A DNA stretch of 64,000 nucleotides from Symbiodinium kawagutii (GCA_009767595.1 VSDK01026071.1:4486-68485), one strand, 5' to 3'; shown: positions 52,951 to 63,439, numbered from the stretch's first letter. The notes: generated by a model not told the origin, from the letters alone. A program made the numbers and translations.

Positions 52951-53072
52951 AGAAACATAATTCCCATCCCACTTTTGCCTTCCCAAGGTTGAGAAACCAT
53001 CTGTGCAGGGGATCCTCCGAGTCCCAGGTTGTGCACCTCACAGAGAGGCTTCTGCAGTTGTAGATCTTGCAG

Positions 53073-53229
53073 GCGCTTGCGACACCTGGAGGCTGAGCTT
53101 CGACACGTTGAAGGACTGGAAAGTACCGGTGGAGCTGCATCGGCGGCCACAGTATATGCTGAAAATCTTGGAATTTGGGATCTGCTAATTGGAGATGTGC
53201 GAAAATTGCTGCGACAGGAGTTTCTGTGA
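53073..53229 (+). CDS. C-terminal exon, helical
   Basis: Acceptor GATCTTGCAG|G, then LRHLEAELRHVEGLESTGGA, ASAATVYAENLGIWDLLIGD, VRKLLRQEFL and TGA at 53227. All three plus frames and a minus frame are open, but this one is by far the most protein-like. Confidence 0.5.
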
Positions 53230-53588
53230 ACTCGGTGCCTGCATATTTCTTGAACAAAATCAGAAGTGGCTGGCACCGTGAGCAGAGTCAAGACCTCCTG
53301 AGTTCATATCCACAACAAGTCCCAGGGTACGCCTGGAACATATCCAGTGGTCAAAGCACGGTGCTTGCGCATCTCATGACTTCAATCGCGCACATTCAGC
53401 TGCAAGCACGCTAAGGGATGATCCGTGATGCATAGCTGGAGGGGAATGGAGAGAGAACCTGATAGGGTTCAGCTGATGTCCACTTGTCGTGTGCCTGCCG
53501 CGACAATTGAACAAGTTTAAATAAGGCCGCTCTTCAACAACCACGCAAGATACCGCCCTTCAACTCACCCAGTTTTCACCCTGGATCC

Positions 53589-53750
53589 ATGTCTCGCCAG
53601 TACTACCATCCTGGACGTCTCAATGGACGGGTTCCACCACCTGAGTCCAGGCGCCCCACCAGGCGCCCCACCTCGCCACCAAGGGCACGCTCTCCGCCAG
53701 CCCCTGGCGCTCCGCTTCAGCCAGAGCCAGCTTCAAGGCCTGGCGAGTGA
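53589..53750 (+). CDS. Small Pro/Arg-rich ORF
   Basis: ATG at 53589: MSRQYYHPGRLNGRVPPPES, RRPTRRPTSPPRARSPPAPG, then APLQPEPASRPGE and TGA, 53 residues. A basic, disordered, SR/RP-like composition suggests a nucleic-acid-associated or scaffold tail. TTTAAATAAGG lies about 70 bases upstream. Confidence 0.5.
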   Translation: MSRQYYHPGRLNGRVPPPESRRPTRRPTSPPRARSPPAPGAPLQPEPASRPGE

Positions 53751-53754
53751 TTGA

Positions 53755-54300
53755 TAGCTGTGGTCCATGATGATGGCTAGTGGTGGTTAGTAATGGTTAG
53801 TAGTGGCTAGTAGTGGATGATGATGGTTGATGATGATGGCTAGTAGTGGATGATGGTTGATGATGATGACCAGTAGTGGATGATGGTTGATGATGGCTAG
53901 TAGTGGATGATGGTTGATGATGATGACCAGTAGTGGATGATGGTTGATGATGGCTAGTAGTGGCTGAAAATGATGGTTGATGATGGCTAGTAGTGGCTAG
54001 TAGTGGCTAGTAATGGCTAGTAGTGGCTAGTAGTGGCTAGTAGTGGTGGTTGGTGGCTGATAGTTGATGATGGCTGAAATGACCAATGGTGGTGGTTGAT
54101 GGTTGATGATGGTTGGTGATGGTTGATGATGGTTGATGACGGTTGATGATGGTTGATGATGATCATGATCTTAAGATCTAGTGGGTTGATGATGATGGCT
54201 TTAGTGGTTGATGATCATGGTTAACCAGTGGTTGATGCCATAGTTGATGATAATGATCTTAATGCATGATTTACAGTGGTTGATGATGGCTCATAGCGCA
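53755..54300. repeat. TGATGGTTGATGATGGCTAGTAGTGG minisatellite region
   Basis: Long run of GATGGTTGA, GATGATGGCTAGTAGTGG and GGCTAGTAGT units in changing order; non-coding. Confidence 0.9.
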
Positions 54301-54485
54301 TAGCAGTCGAAAATTTCGATCAAAATCACATGAGCAGCTGGTTCATAATGATGGTCGTTTCTGGTTGATCACAGTTACGGCTGACAATGACGGTTGATGA
54401 ATAATGATGGTCAATCGCCGACTACTCATGATTTGATACTATTAAACATTCTATAAAGTGAGAAGTGCAGTTGCTTGTGCCAACC

Positions 54486-54725
54486 ATGGCTACTCCATCA
54501 GAGCCACTCAGAGCGTCACAACAATCACGCTCAAGGGACATTGATCACCCATCCAAAGAGATAATCCAAACCTACAACGGCTTGAATATCCCCCCATCAG
54601 TCAACCCAACAGTACCAACATGTGGCAATAGTTTGTTCAACCATCCAAGCTCCAGCGGTGAAGATTTGCCAACGGTTGCTTCACCGTCCAACCCTTGGGT
54701 GTGCCATGTCCACTGCTACTGGTGA
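54486..54725 (+). CDS. 79-residue ORF
   Basis: ATG at 54486: MATPSEPLRASQQSRSRDID, HPSKEIIQTYNGLNIPPSVN, PTVPTCGNSLFNHPSSSGED, ending PWVCHVHCYW and TGA. Ser/Pro-rich with terminal Cys/His/Trp residues. It may be a first exon. No family recognised. Confidence 0.5.
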   Translation: MATPSEPLRASQQSRSRDIDHPSKEIIQTYNGLNIPPSVNPTVPTCGNSLFNHPSSSGEDLPTVASPSNPWVCHVHCYW

Positions 54726-55456
54726 CATTCCCCAGGGTTAAAGCGGGAAGGTCACCTTGTAGGATGACCTTTACCATCCAAGTAGTCCATTGTCCGTGAG
54801 TTCATCCCCAGCTGTCATTGATTCGCCTCGGCATCGGCGCTCTGCTCCAGACATGTCTGCAGCTGCTGCAACGCAGCAACTTCATCTGCAAGCCTCCAAT
54901 CAACAAGTTCGTGGGCAGGGTGGGGTCATAGATTTTTCGAAATAAGAAACTCACCAAACAAATTACAAAGAAGTACTCACCAAATAGATACGAGCTGCCG
55001 TACAAACAAATCAACTGTTATTCAACGCATCCGAACTAGGCAAGCGCGTGCAAGCTACTTTCATGGGCAATGGCTGCCAGAAGAATAACATCCGAACCAA
55101 ACAATTTCAAAGCTGCAGCAATTTGGCCTGCAACAAAGTTGGTCACTGACTCAAATGATAGATGTGCAAGACGCATTTATACATACACTGTGCACATACC
55201 AATCATCTATCATCTCTATGTGCACATATACGGATTAATATTACCATCTATCGGGTTCTTCCATTCTTTGCTTGAGGCCTGCGGTGCACACTCGCAGCTC
55301 TTTGCAGCATGGGGATCGTAAAGTCGACCTTGGCAGTGGACGGACGAGTTCAGACGTTACTGCTTTGAAGCAAAGGATTGGACCCCGGAAGCTACAAGGA
55401 AAATCTGCCCATCTATAAGGGAAATCTGAATCTGCCACTCTATAAAGGAAATCTGC

Positions 55457-55693
55457 CTATTTTTGAGGGAATCTATATAGTTCACTGGCAGTTCCAAAAC
55501 CCTTGTCTTGGGAGAAAGCATCAGGGAAGCTGACAATCTCTCCAATGTAAGACATGGCAAAAGATCCTGTTCCTGAATTTGTATAATTTGTACACAAATA
55601 GTATTGGCCACTCGTCAGCTTGCTAGCTTCGGTTCCTGTCGGATTGCCCCTTTTCCGTGCAGTTCCTCGGGTGATTGAAATGAGAATGCCCAT
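55457..55693 (-). CDS. 78-residue ORF or first exon
   Basis: ATG at 55693: GILISITRGTARKRGNPTGT, EASKLTSGQYYLCTNYTNSG, SFAMSYIGEIVSFPDAFSQD, GFGTASELYRFP, stop at 55457. A Gly/Thr/Tyr-rich beta-type composition. Family unknown. Confidence 0.55.
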   Translation of the reverse strand: MGILISITRGTARKRGNPTGTEASKLTSGQYYLCTNYTNSGTGSFAMSYIGEIVSFPDAFSQDKGFGTASELYRFPQK

Positions 55694-55925
55694 GGATATG
55701 GTTTGTCCAGAATGACTGCAACTTGGCAGAGGGTGCAGTCATGTCAGGTTGGATGTACCCATGGCCCAAACCGCTCGCCAGATCCAGTGCAAGTCAACTT
55801 TGGGCTTTTCCAATCCCTACATCACTTGAAAACATGTTTTCGGCCGCACATCTTTCAAACCTCTGGCTTCAACGGCTTCTCAACGGCGCCCTACATCACT
55901 TGCAAAGTTGGCTCCCACGACCAAC

Positions 55926-56036
55926 CTCACAACACATCGCTGGACATGGCACGCCGCTGCCCGCGCCTGATGTCTGGCCACCTCCTCCAAGCGCCCGGAA
56001 AGAAGATCCAACTCATCCTGCAGGACCTCCAAGGAC
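55926..56036 (-). CDS. Coiled-coil internal exon
   Basis: Acceptor GGCCTTTGAG|G at 56036 and donor TGTTGTGAG|GTTGG at 55926. SLEVLQDELDLLSGRLEEVA, RHQARAAACHVQRCVV. Heptad leucines are clear, codons end in G/C, both splice sites are good. Two long plus ORFs overlap it (55703-56080) but are Pro/Ser/His-rich and less likely. Confidence 0.65.
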
Positions 56037-56178
56037 CTCAAAGGCCGTCAGGTTTGGCAGTCCACAACGGTGGTGAATAGCTATAGCTAATAAGGGGAGG
56101 ATACAGGGGCTATACACCATAGGTACCTACCATAATAGGGGATATACCAACTATATAATGGTTGGTCCTGCTGTGTAT

Positions 56179-56395
56179 TCATGCCAAAGTCCATAGACTA
56201 CTGCAAAATCTGCGGTTTGGCCACTTGACGTCATCGTCTTTACAAGACATTATCGTGTATACTTTGTGTAGGGAGGTGCGGGAATTGCACCGTGATCGCC
56301 AAAAATGCCCTCGGTGGCCATCGATGATTTGTTGGTCCAGCATTTGTTCAGTTTCAATTTGAGTCCAGGAGTTTGCAGCTTGGCGTTTGACTGCA
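56179..56395 (-). CDS. Possible exon
   Basis: Minus frame KRQAANSWTQIETEQMLDQQ, IIDGHRGHFWRSRCNSRTSL, HKVYTIMSCKDDDVKWPNRR to a stop. Family B-like sequence (CATAATAGGGGATATACCAACTA) lies just downstream at about 56085-56160. Confidence 0.4.
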
Positions 56396-57689
56396 ATTAA
56401 TCGTACGAAGAGCTATGGACTGTATACTTCAGTATGTTCGTTTCTCTTGATGATTCTTTTCTACTTGGACCAAACTTGATGGCCAAGTGGTTTCTCTGTG
56501 TGGACGGAATATCTACTGCCAGTGACCTAGCCTGAAGTTTCACATGAAGACTGCCATGAGAAGTTTCGCTGGGTACTGATGCGCCCCGCCAACTGATGGG
56601 TTTTCGTTGCAAAATGGTGGCGGAGTTGAGGATACTCCGTGAGGGACGGCCGCATATCCAGTCGAAAACTGGCCAATCACCTGGAACTATAACTCTAGGT
56701 CATGTTGTTGGGTGACTTGACGACAGCACTGTAACCATCGAGAATCCCAGAATTATATTTTCCTCAGTGCTACCTGGGAAGTGGAAAGGCACTTCTTTGT
56801 TGGAGGAATTTACTAACAAATAAGAGGTCCTCGTTGTTTCTGCCAGCGCTGTTTGGAGGTTGAAGCACCATCGTCAAAGCACTACCCTGAGTCAAACTGG
56901 TCTCCACTGCAAGTGCTGCAACAGGAGTCTATTCAAAAGAAAACTTGCACGACGACCAAATAAAATATATGCAGATAGATATGCTACTGTAGATCCAGAT
57001 CAAATATGATCAAATACGGAGGTGAACATCCCAACCAAGGACAATGGGAGATTCATGATAGGAAACCACTAGTTGTTCAACCGTGTATCGCTTGTGGTTT
57101 ATCTTCAAACGTGAATGGTCAAAATTGTGTATCTCCCATGAAATGACAGTTGGTACCGGTTGCAGTGATGGGATAAACCAAAAACAAGGGATAAGCAACT
57201 AACCAACCTACCTACCAACCCACCAACCAAACAAACTTACCAACCAACCCTCCAGCTATTTCGATCATCTCATTTGGATGCCCACCAGCAGTAGTGTCTA
57301 TCCACGCTTTGAAACCAAAGCTGCTGGAAGCGAGCGAAGAACGGCGCAGGTGCCTCCAACGAGGAAAAGTGACGCAGTGAAGGACGGCCATGGATCTGTT
57401 GAAACAAATGGCCACGAAGTCCGCCATGTTCGCGAATTCATATTCTCAAAGGTAGCTGGAACAACAAATTGCCATTGGGAAGAAGGAGATCATCCCTCAA
57501 AGCTAGATGCATCGAATGCTTTTCACAGGGAGGTACAGCAATCTGGCACTACCTGGAAGTAGGTCCACTGCCGGAAATGAGTCTTTGCTGACAATCAAGC
57601 TTTCCTCCGCCTTGTTCAACATATAGCTTAGAAGATGACCTTGTTCAACATAACTCAGCTTTTCTCTGGAAATCACAGCTAACTGGATC

Positions 57690-57968
57690 TCACCAGCCCG
57701 ACGCCAGCTCCTCCGGTAGAGAATCGCGTAGCCAGCCTGGGGGGATGGGAGCGTAATCCCCACAGAAAGCCCCGCTTGAGAGGGAAACGTACGTGCCATT
57801 TTGGGGGGCGTCAGTGGGAAGGGCTGAAAGGGAGGTTTCATTTTGGATGATCGTGGGTATTAGTGAGCATTCGGGACAAAATTCGCACACGGCAAATCCA
57901 CTTTTCGAAGCTGTACGTTTGCTCAAATGTGCTACCACAAGACGCATTTTTGTCACAGGCTGAATCAA
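57690..57968 (-). CDS. Probable exon, Cys-containing
   Basis: Minus frame VCEFCPECSLIPTIIQNETS, then APQNGTYVSLSSGAFCGDYA and PIPPGWLRDSLPEEL; donor TCGGGCTG|GTGAGATC is ideal. A second minus frame (57503-57841) continues past it (LSYVEQGHLLSYMLNKAEES), so exon structure is unresolved. N-glycosylation-type motifs suggest an extracellular segment. Confidence 0.45.
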   Translation of the reverse strand: MIQPVTKMRLVVAHLSKRTASKSGFAVCEFCPECSLIPTIIQNETSLSALPTDAPQNGTYVSLSSGAFCGDYAPIPPGWLRDSLPEELASGW

Positions 57969-58018
57969 TATGCAGCTGTATCAATCATCTCTGGGAAAAT
58001 GCTGCTGGAGAAAATGAG

Positions 58019-58894
58019 CCGAGATATTCCCTTCGTCTGAACTGGATGTAGGCACCAAAAATCAGCTGGGTACAAGCATCAACCCTGGCTCCAGCTCACC
58101 TGGCTCGCAACAACAGGGTGCCCCAACGATAGATCTGCTTCAGCTGCAACCAAATGGGCTGGAGCTGGTGTCGCAGCCTCAGCTGACAGGCATTTATGCA
58201 GGTACCACTGGAGGGTCGCAGTGACCATGAAAATGGTAGAAACAAATGGCTTCAATTTGTTGGTGAAACATGGTTAACAGTAGCGGAGGGGATAATAAGC
58301 AACAATAATAGAGAATATACCAGCTATACAGCTATACGGCTATACATGGTGGTTTCCAGGTAGAGCAGCTATGCATGCTGGATGCACCACTTCCGGGATG
58401 GCTTACCAGAGTATTTGGTGGTTTCTCTAAATAGGGGTACCCCAAATCATCCTTTACCAACTATCTAAAGTAATAAACCAACCACTTTTTTTGGAGCGAG
58501 TCCCTGTCTTAAGAAACTCCCATATGAGTTTTTCTCAAAATATGAAACCCGCAAAATGGATGGTTTGTTACTACAAACGGTGAATATTGGATGATTTCGT
58601 GGGTATACCAAACTGACTTGTAGCTCCGTATTCCATCATCACGGATGCAAATCATACGTTAGTACAGAGCTTTAAGAAATCATGGCTTGCCAGCATCCAG
58701 GATTACACCATCTTTGGTGCCACCATTTCTCTCTTGGATTCCAAGCCGGTTGGTGAAATGTGGATGGGGAAGGAAGCTAAGTGTTTCTCAAAGTTCACCG
58801 CAAAAAGGCCCGGGTGAACAACCAAACCAATTTCATCCTTAGGATGTCCGGCAATGGGAAATCCAGTAGAACCCAGCCATCGATGCTTAAACCG
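58019..58894 (+). CDS. Four-exon gene with element introns
   Basis: Exon A 58019-58201: EIFPSSELDVGTKNQLGTSI, PTIDLLQLQPNGLELVSQPQ, LTGIYA. Exon B 58364-58417: QLCMLDAPLPGWLTRVF. Exon C 58624-58780: PYSIITDANHTLVQSFKKSW, LASIQDYTIFGATISLLDSK, PVGEMWMGKEA. Exon D 58843-58894: MSGNGKSSRTQPSMLKP. Junctions GCAG|GTACC..GGTAG|AG and TTTG|GTGGTTTC..TTGTAG|CT are both phase 1; AGCTAA|GTGTTTC..CTTAG|G is phase 2. Intron A holds family B-like sequence and intron B holds two tandem family A elements. Intron C is only 62 bases, and exon C may instead read on to a stop (CFSKFTAKRPG). No known domain recognised. Confidence 0.6.
58418..58623 (+). mobile_element. Two tandem family A elements filling intron B
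   Basis: First copy 58418-58515 starts with the donor GTGGTTTCTCTAAATAGGGG and ends CTTAAGAAACTCCC. Second copy about 58523-58615 starts GTTTTTCTCAAAATATG. The acceptor TTGTAG lies at the far end. Confidence 0.8.
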
Positions 58895-59193
58895 GTAGTG
58901 GTTTAGCAATACTTGGATCTCCTATGACTTGCGATGTTGGAAACATGTGCTTCAAATCTCGTCGCTGACATAGGTGTGATTGGTACGTCCAGGTTGGTTA
59001 ATTTCCCAGTTCGTAGCTGTCGTACACGTCTACCGACCCGGTTTCGAAACCGAACGATGATGAAACCAGGGCTTTTGACGCTGCTCCAATGGTAGTTCAC
59101 CATGACTCACCGCTATATTTAGTAAACATACTGGCTGCTGAACAAGCCAGTTCTGCGCTGGACAATCCCATTTAATGTCTTTGAGGAAGCACC

Positions 59194-59382
59194 CTAAGGA
59201 AAAGCACCGTTCCAGATTTGTAATTTAAAAGTACAACTTTCCAGCCATGATCGACCCCTGCATCGCAAAACAGAAGCTGACTTCCCATCTCCCACCGCCC
59301 TGCTGTCGTGAATTTTGACGTTCATAGACCACGCGGCGCAGTTCGAAACTGTGACGAACATGGTCGCTTGACCAGCTAGCAC
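59194..59382 (-). CDS. Possible exon
   Basis: FVTVSNCAAWSMNVKIHDSR, then AVGDGKSASVLRCRGRSWLE to a stop; beta-type composition. First of several minus blocks between 59 and 60.5 kb that may be one gene. Confidence 0.4.
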   Translation of the reverse strand: MLAGQATMFVTVSNCAAWSMNVKIHDSRAVGDGKSASVLRCRGRSWLESCTFKLQIWNGAFP

Positions 59383-59401
59383 AACATATCAGCCATGCAA
59401 C

Positions 59402-59680
59402 TCATGGGGCTGAGGCAGAGAGGATAGCGGGGCATTCAGGGACCAAAGTTCTGACCATGGGAAGATCCATCGCGAATTCATGCTGGTTGATGAAGGGTTC
59501 AGGAATCCCAGTTGATGATGCTTTGCCAAAGTAAGTACTGATGGTGAATTCAGCACAACAACACTCTTGAATCATGCACACATTGTTGATGTCATTGATG
59601 TGGTGTCTTGCCTTGGTTGTGGCCTCAATCTGTGTTGAATGGAACCTATTTCTACTGCGGCCCGATAGGCATACCCTCAA
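59402..59680 (-). CDS. Probable terminal exon
   Basis: RVCLSGRSRNRFHSTQIEAT, TKARHHINDINNVCMIQECC, CAEFTISTYFGKASSTGIPE, then FINQHEFAMDLPMVRTLVPE to a stop. Cys-containing, likely extracellular. Unknown family. Confidence 0.5.
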   Translation of the reverse strand: MRVCLSGRSRNRFHSTQIEATTKARHHINDINNVCMIQECCCAEFTISTYFGKASSTGIPEPFINQHEFAMDLPMVRTLVPECPAILSASAP

Positions 59681-59857
59681 GGTCCAAGCAAGAGCCGTTC
59701 TGAAGTTTCAGCATGTTTCGGCAAATTCTGAATGCATCACAAAATCATAGATTCCTATACTCCATCAACAATGCGGTCATTATGCTCAGATTGTGGGGTT
59801 CACACGCGAATGAATCCCCTCAATACCAGCAGTGCTCGGAAACTATGATCAAACAAA

Positions 59858-60064
59858 CTATGACGGCACTAGGAACTCGCGACCAGTGTTAAACTCCAAC
59901 TCAACCGCAAACGTCTTTGTCAACCTAGTCCTGTTTTGGTGACTTGAACAAGTGCCACCTAGTGTGATGCCCCATAAACCATGTGTAGAATTGGAATGTA
60001 TTTTGAGTGATAAAAAATGGTTTGAGAAAAGACCACAACAATATCTCTGATGCACAAACTGCAA
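59858..60064 (-). CDS. Probable exon
   Basis: THGLWGITLGGTCSSHQNRT, then RLTKTFAVELEFNTGREFLV to a stop; upstream part LFSNHFLSLKIHSN. An overlapping minus frame (59959-60297) is also open. Cys and Asn-x-Thr motifs fit the neighbours. Confidence 0.45.
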   Translation of the reverse strand: MQFVHQRYCCGLFSNHFLSLKIHSNSTHGLWGITLGGTCSSHQNRTRLTKTFAVELEFNTGREFLVPS

Positions 60065-60290
60065 GAGTGACTTCTACGCCTTTGGCCCTTTCTCGAGCTG
60101 ACTCTCCCATTGGAACATCGTGTTCTGGAGTCTGAGGATTTCATGAGATTCCATGGAAAATAGATGGAGCAATTGAGCGCGTGCAAACTTCGATACACTT
60201 GGTACTTAGTTCTCCTATTCATGGGTATATGTTTGGGCGGTTCCAGGATAGCCAATTTGAAATGTGGACAGCAACGTTGCCCGCTGTGAT

Positions 60291-60494
60291 TCAGCAATTT
60301 TGACTATCCCAAGACATGTCCTGATAGGCCACACCAAAGCTCCAGGTCCCCCAGCGTATCTCTCCCAAACAGACTGAAGACCAAGAGAAGAGCATGAGTT
60401 TGCTACTTGGAAAACTACAATCTCGATCGAAGAAGGCTCGTCCCACCCTCATGCAATGACTTTCATCTGGGGCGACATGATACTTCCTAGGCAT
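60291..60494 (-). CDS. 67-residue ORF or first exon
   Basis: ATG at 60494: MPRKYHVAPDESHCMRVGRA, FFDRDCSFPSSKLMLFSWSS, VCLGEIRWGTWSFGVAYQDM, stop at 60291. Regular Cys spacing and aromatic residues suggest a secreted or lectin-like fold; no family recognised. Confidence 0.5.
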   Translation of the reverse strand: MPRKYHVAPDESHCMRVGRAFFDRDCSFPSSKLMLFSWSSVCLGEIRWGTWSFGVAYQDMSWDSQNC

Positions 60495-60564
60495 CTATAA
60501 CACACATTCACAAAAATACCTGGCATTTCCAGCAATGTCAAATTCATGCCAATCCACCATGCCG

Positions 60565-60655
60565 TGGTGGTTTCTCAAAATATGGGTCCCCGAAAATGGA
60601 TGCTTTATTGCTATATTGGGTGATTTGGGTGTTCCCCTTTTTGAGAACAAACCTG
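60565..60655. mobile_element. Family A inverted-repeat element
   Basis: GTGGTGGTTTCTCAAAATAT at the left, TTGGGTGTTCCCCTTTTTG then AGAACAAACC at the right; 90 bases, one of the shortest copies. Confidence 0.85.
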
Positions 60656-60881
60656 TCAAACTTATGGCCATCATACTTAATCATCACTAATACCACAATC
60701 ACCATTAATCAACAGTAATAATTCAATTTGTTGATTATCCCCTATTAATCCCTATTTGTCACCATTAACCATCAATAATGAGTTAGTTTGCTGGTGATTA
60801 TCCCCTAATAATCCCTATTTATCACCATTAATCAACAACAATATGACCATGTCAAACTGCCGCCATGACCGTTGCCTCCAT

Positions 60882-60998
60882 CTATCCGTTGCCGCGACTC
60901 AGAAGGTGCGTGGCCGTTTGGGTGGCGGCAGCGACAGCGGTTGTTGACTGCACCGCTTCGTGTAGTTGATGATCTCGGCCAGCCGCGGCGTCGTTCAT
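60882..60998 (-). CDS. Small GC-rich ORF
   Basis: ATG at 60998: MNDAAAGRDHQLHEAVQSTT, then AVAAATQTATHLLSRGNG and TAG. Embedded in AACCATTAATC repeats. A first exon is likely. Confidence 0.45.
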   Translation of the reverse strand: MNDAAAGRDHQLHEAVQSTTAVAAATQTATHLLSRGNG

Positions 60999-61394
60999 GG
61001 AGGATCCCTGCTACCACCATATTTCATGGTAAGATGAGCTAGTCAATAGCTGGTCAATAGCTGGTCAATAGCTGGTAAATCCCAAAGTTGTGAGTAAATA
61101 CAATGGTCTCATGGTCCAGCCAGAAAATAAAATATGGTAAATCCCAAATTTGTGAGCTGGTAAAATGGGGAGGTTAAGTGCTGGACCTTCCAATACCGGA
61201 GCCAAGAATTGATTTTAAAGATCATGTGTTGTAAGACGGGTGGTTCTTTAAGGTGGGAACATTTGTAGTGGTACTGCAAATTTGCGGGTTTCTGCAGATG
61301 AGGGAATGGTCACGAAATCCAAGTCAGGCGAATAATTGTTAGAGCTGAGATCAACAAGCTGAAAGTGAAAATTCTCAGTAGAAAATTTAATATT

Positions 61395-61982
61395 CTATAA
61401 TTCCCAGCTAAAATCAACCAACAAAATACAATTCCCAGCAGATATTCTGCCGAAAACTGCTGAAGACCCGTTTGGTTGGAGGAAGCTCGACACATCGATC
61501 CACTTTCGTCCCGCATGCGGGACTTGGGCACCAAAACACCGATCACCCCACTTCGCATTTTCCAGTATCGTGCTGTTGTGGTACATGGAGCTGTCCATCA
61601 ATGGTGCTAGCCCGAGCCATGAAAAGTTATCTTCAGAGCTTGCCAGGACCACCTCCAGGTGCCAAGCTGCCAGCGCTGAATAGTCTGTGTCCTGCCGATT
61701 TGGGGCGAAGGAATCCATGACCATCTGCTGCGCTTGCGCTGGCGCGTTGCACAGGAACCTGAGCCACGGATAGCCACGGGAATGGCCTGGTTTGCTTGCC
61801 GTTGTTCCGACAGCCGGAACAGATGGTGGTAGCATTTCAAATGGCCGCGTTATTCCTGCAGCAAGTGGCTGAAATGCCATGTCATCCATAGGATATCGCT
61901 GGCGGAAGGACCACAGGGCAGTCTGATCGATCCTGAGCACGACATCTGGAACCTTGCTGAGTTGGGAGAGCACAATATACAT
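61395..61982 (-). CDS. Large exon, unknown protein
   Basis: Open for ~195 codons. Acceptor CTCAGCAAG|GTT near the 5' end, then PDVVLRIDQTALWSFRQRYP, MDDMAFQPLAAGITRPFEML, SKPGHSRGYPWLRFLCNAPA, DTDYSALAAWHLEVVLASSE, WLGLAPLMDSSMYHNSTILE, KWGDRCFGAQVPHAGRKWID. The last ~30 residues (after QPNG) are probably intron or UTR. G/C third positions and consistent soluble composition. It could be the C-terminal part of the Cys-Gly gene upstream on the same strand. No catalytic motif recognised. Confidence 0.65.
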   Translation of the reverse strand: MYIVLSQLSKVPDVVLRIDQTALWSFRQRYPMDDMAFQPLAAGITRPFEMLPPSVPAVGTTASKPGHSRGYPWLRFLCNAPAQAQQMVMDSFAPNRQDTDYSALAAWHLEVVLASSEDNFSWLGLAPLMDSSMYHNSTILENAKWGDRCFGAQVPHAGRKWIDVSSFLQPNGSSAVFGRISAGNCILLVDFSWEL

Positions 61983-62110
61983 CAGTTAAACTGGACGGCT
62001 TCTCACCATTCTGGGAAAAGCTCGGTAGCATTGGACAGGAATTTCGGAAAATGACGGCAACATGTTTTGATCCCCGAAGCAAAGTTCTCAAGTCCGAAGC
62101 ACATCAGAAC

Positions 62111-62560
62111 TTACACGAAAACATCCCGGTGAGGTCGAACCTCTCCATAGACCCCCACACAGCAAGTGCAATCCCGACTCATCCCGGCCACATCCGCTTT
62201 GCAGCCGAGCAACTGCCCTTGCGCCCCGCCATTGAAGTCACCACATCCACCGCACCCGACGCATCCACCACAACCACTGCAGCCACAGGCACCGCAGCCC
62301 CCACAACCGCAGCCACTGCAACCGAGGCCACCGCAGCCAGCACAGCCACAGCCACCACAGCCATAGCCGCAGCCACCGGCACAGCCGCCACAGCCTCCAC
62401 ACCCGCCGCAGCCGCAGCCACCACAGCCACCACAGCCGCCACAGCCATGGCCACAGCCACCGCAGCCACCACAACTGCCACATCCGCCGGGGGTACCTTG
62501 GTTCAAGTCTTCATGTGTACCACACTTTTTGTGCTTTCTCTTGGCTTTCATTTCAACCAT
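62111..62560 (-). CDS. Cys-Gly repeat protein
   Basis: ATG at 62560: [20 protein letters not shown], then ~90 residues of [12 protein letters not shown] repeats (about 40 Cys), then [20 protein letters not shown] and [15 protein letters not shown] to TAA at 62111; a donor in that tail is likely. Unit-to-unit base changes fall mostly at third positions of the Cys-Gly frame (TGT/TGC, GGC/GGT/GGA/GGG), whereas in the other five frames they would change residues, so this frame is under selection. Candidate roles: metal binding (metallothionein-like) or a structural wall/thecal protein. The basic N-terminus has no clear signal peptide. Confidence 0.7.
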   Translation of the reverse strand: MVEMKAKRKHKKCGTHEDLNQGTPGGCGSCGGCGGCGHGCGGCGGCGGCGCGGCGGCGGCAGGCGYGCGGCGCAGCGGLGCSGCGCGGCGACGCSGCGGCVGCGGCGDFNGGAQGQLLGCKADVAGMSRDCTCCVGVYGEVRPHRDVFV

Positions 62561-62569
62561 CAAAGACTC

Positions 62570-63100
62570 TGATGTGCTCCGCTTGATACCAGTGTACTAT
62601 ACACAATATCCATGTCACAAGGTTGCCTTACAAATGAAAATCATGAAGTTCCCTCGGCATCACAGGTCGCTCAGTCCCAGCATCCATCCCATCCACCCGC
62701 AGGATCCATTCCTTTGCCGCCCCTCAGCACGGGTAAGCAGGTGATCCCAACGATGTGAGGATCATGAGTCGCTTGAGGCTTCTTGAGAGGAAAAACGAAC
62801 TTCATGGGCCTTCATTCCTGGCAAAAAATGCTTAGGGCTTAGAACTTGCTGATTTGGGCCATGCTTGGAACGTGAGCCTCAGTTGATGACAAAGCCAACA
62901 ATTTGGCAGTTTCCAGTGACCTGCATGCGTTAAACCGAATCTGGTTGCTGGATAGTTGTCCTCACATACAACCAGCCCAACCAGCCATAAGTGCATCTAT
63001 TGATGTCCCCAGGCTATGTGTTCGTATAACTAAGAATTTTGGTTAAAAAAGATAGCGATATGGTTCCTTGTGATGATATTCCCAGGTCGCCCCCCCATGA
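62570..63100. other. No gene seen
   Basis: Mixed sequence without an open coding-like frame or a recognisable repeat. Confidence 0.5.
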
Positions 63101-63106
63101 CTATCC

Positions 63107-63439
63107 ATGCCAAGTGGCCATGCGCCGCCCCAGTTCCTTATGCAGGAAGAGAGGTCTGAGCACTCGGTAATTACAACTTTCAGAAAATTTAAAGCCCTGG
63201 TTTTCAACGGAGAGTATATCATTCCTGCACTTCAAGTCTTCACTGCACGTTCCTGCTTAGCATTTCTCATTAGATACCGGCTGGCCTGCGAAGAATCACA
63301 TCTTGGTCACCGCCTCATTACCAAACCACCAAAAACGGTTGATTCTTGGGTTCAGGATACAGGGTGGCAGGGCGGAAATTTCCCTTCCTTGCACTTCCCA
63401 TGTGTCCCACCCCCCCAGCAAGATGCTGTTTTTGGCTGA
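63107..63439 (+). CDS. 110-residue ORF
   Basis: ATG at 63107: MPSGHAPPQFLMQEERSEHS, VITTFRKFKALVFNGEYIIP, ALQVFTARSCLAFLIRYRLA, then KTVDSWVQDTGWQGGNFPSL to TGA. Reasonable composition, AT-rich codons in the middle. Could be a small gene or a chance ORF. Confidence 0.4.
   Translation: MPSGHAPPQFLMQEERSEHSVITTFRKFKALVFNGEYIIPALQVFTARSCLAFLIRYRLACEESHLGHRLITKPPKTVDSWVQDTGWQGGNFPSLHFPCVPPPQQDAVFG

Noticed and set aside
53755..54300. CRISPR-like array
   Set aside because: Units are 9-26 bases in irregular order without constant repeats and unique spacers; it is a minisatellite in eukaryotic DNA.
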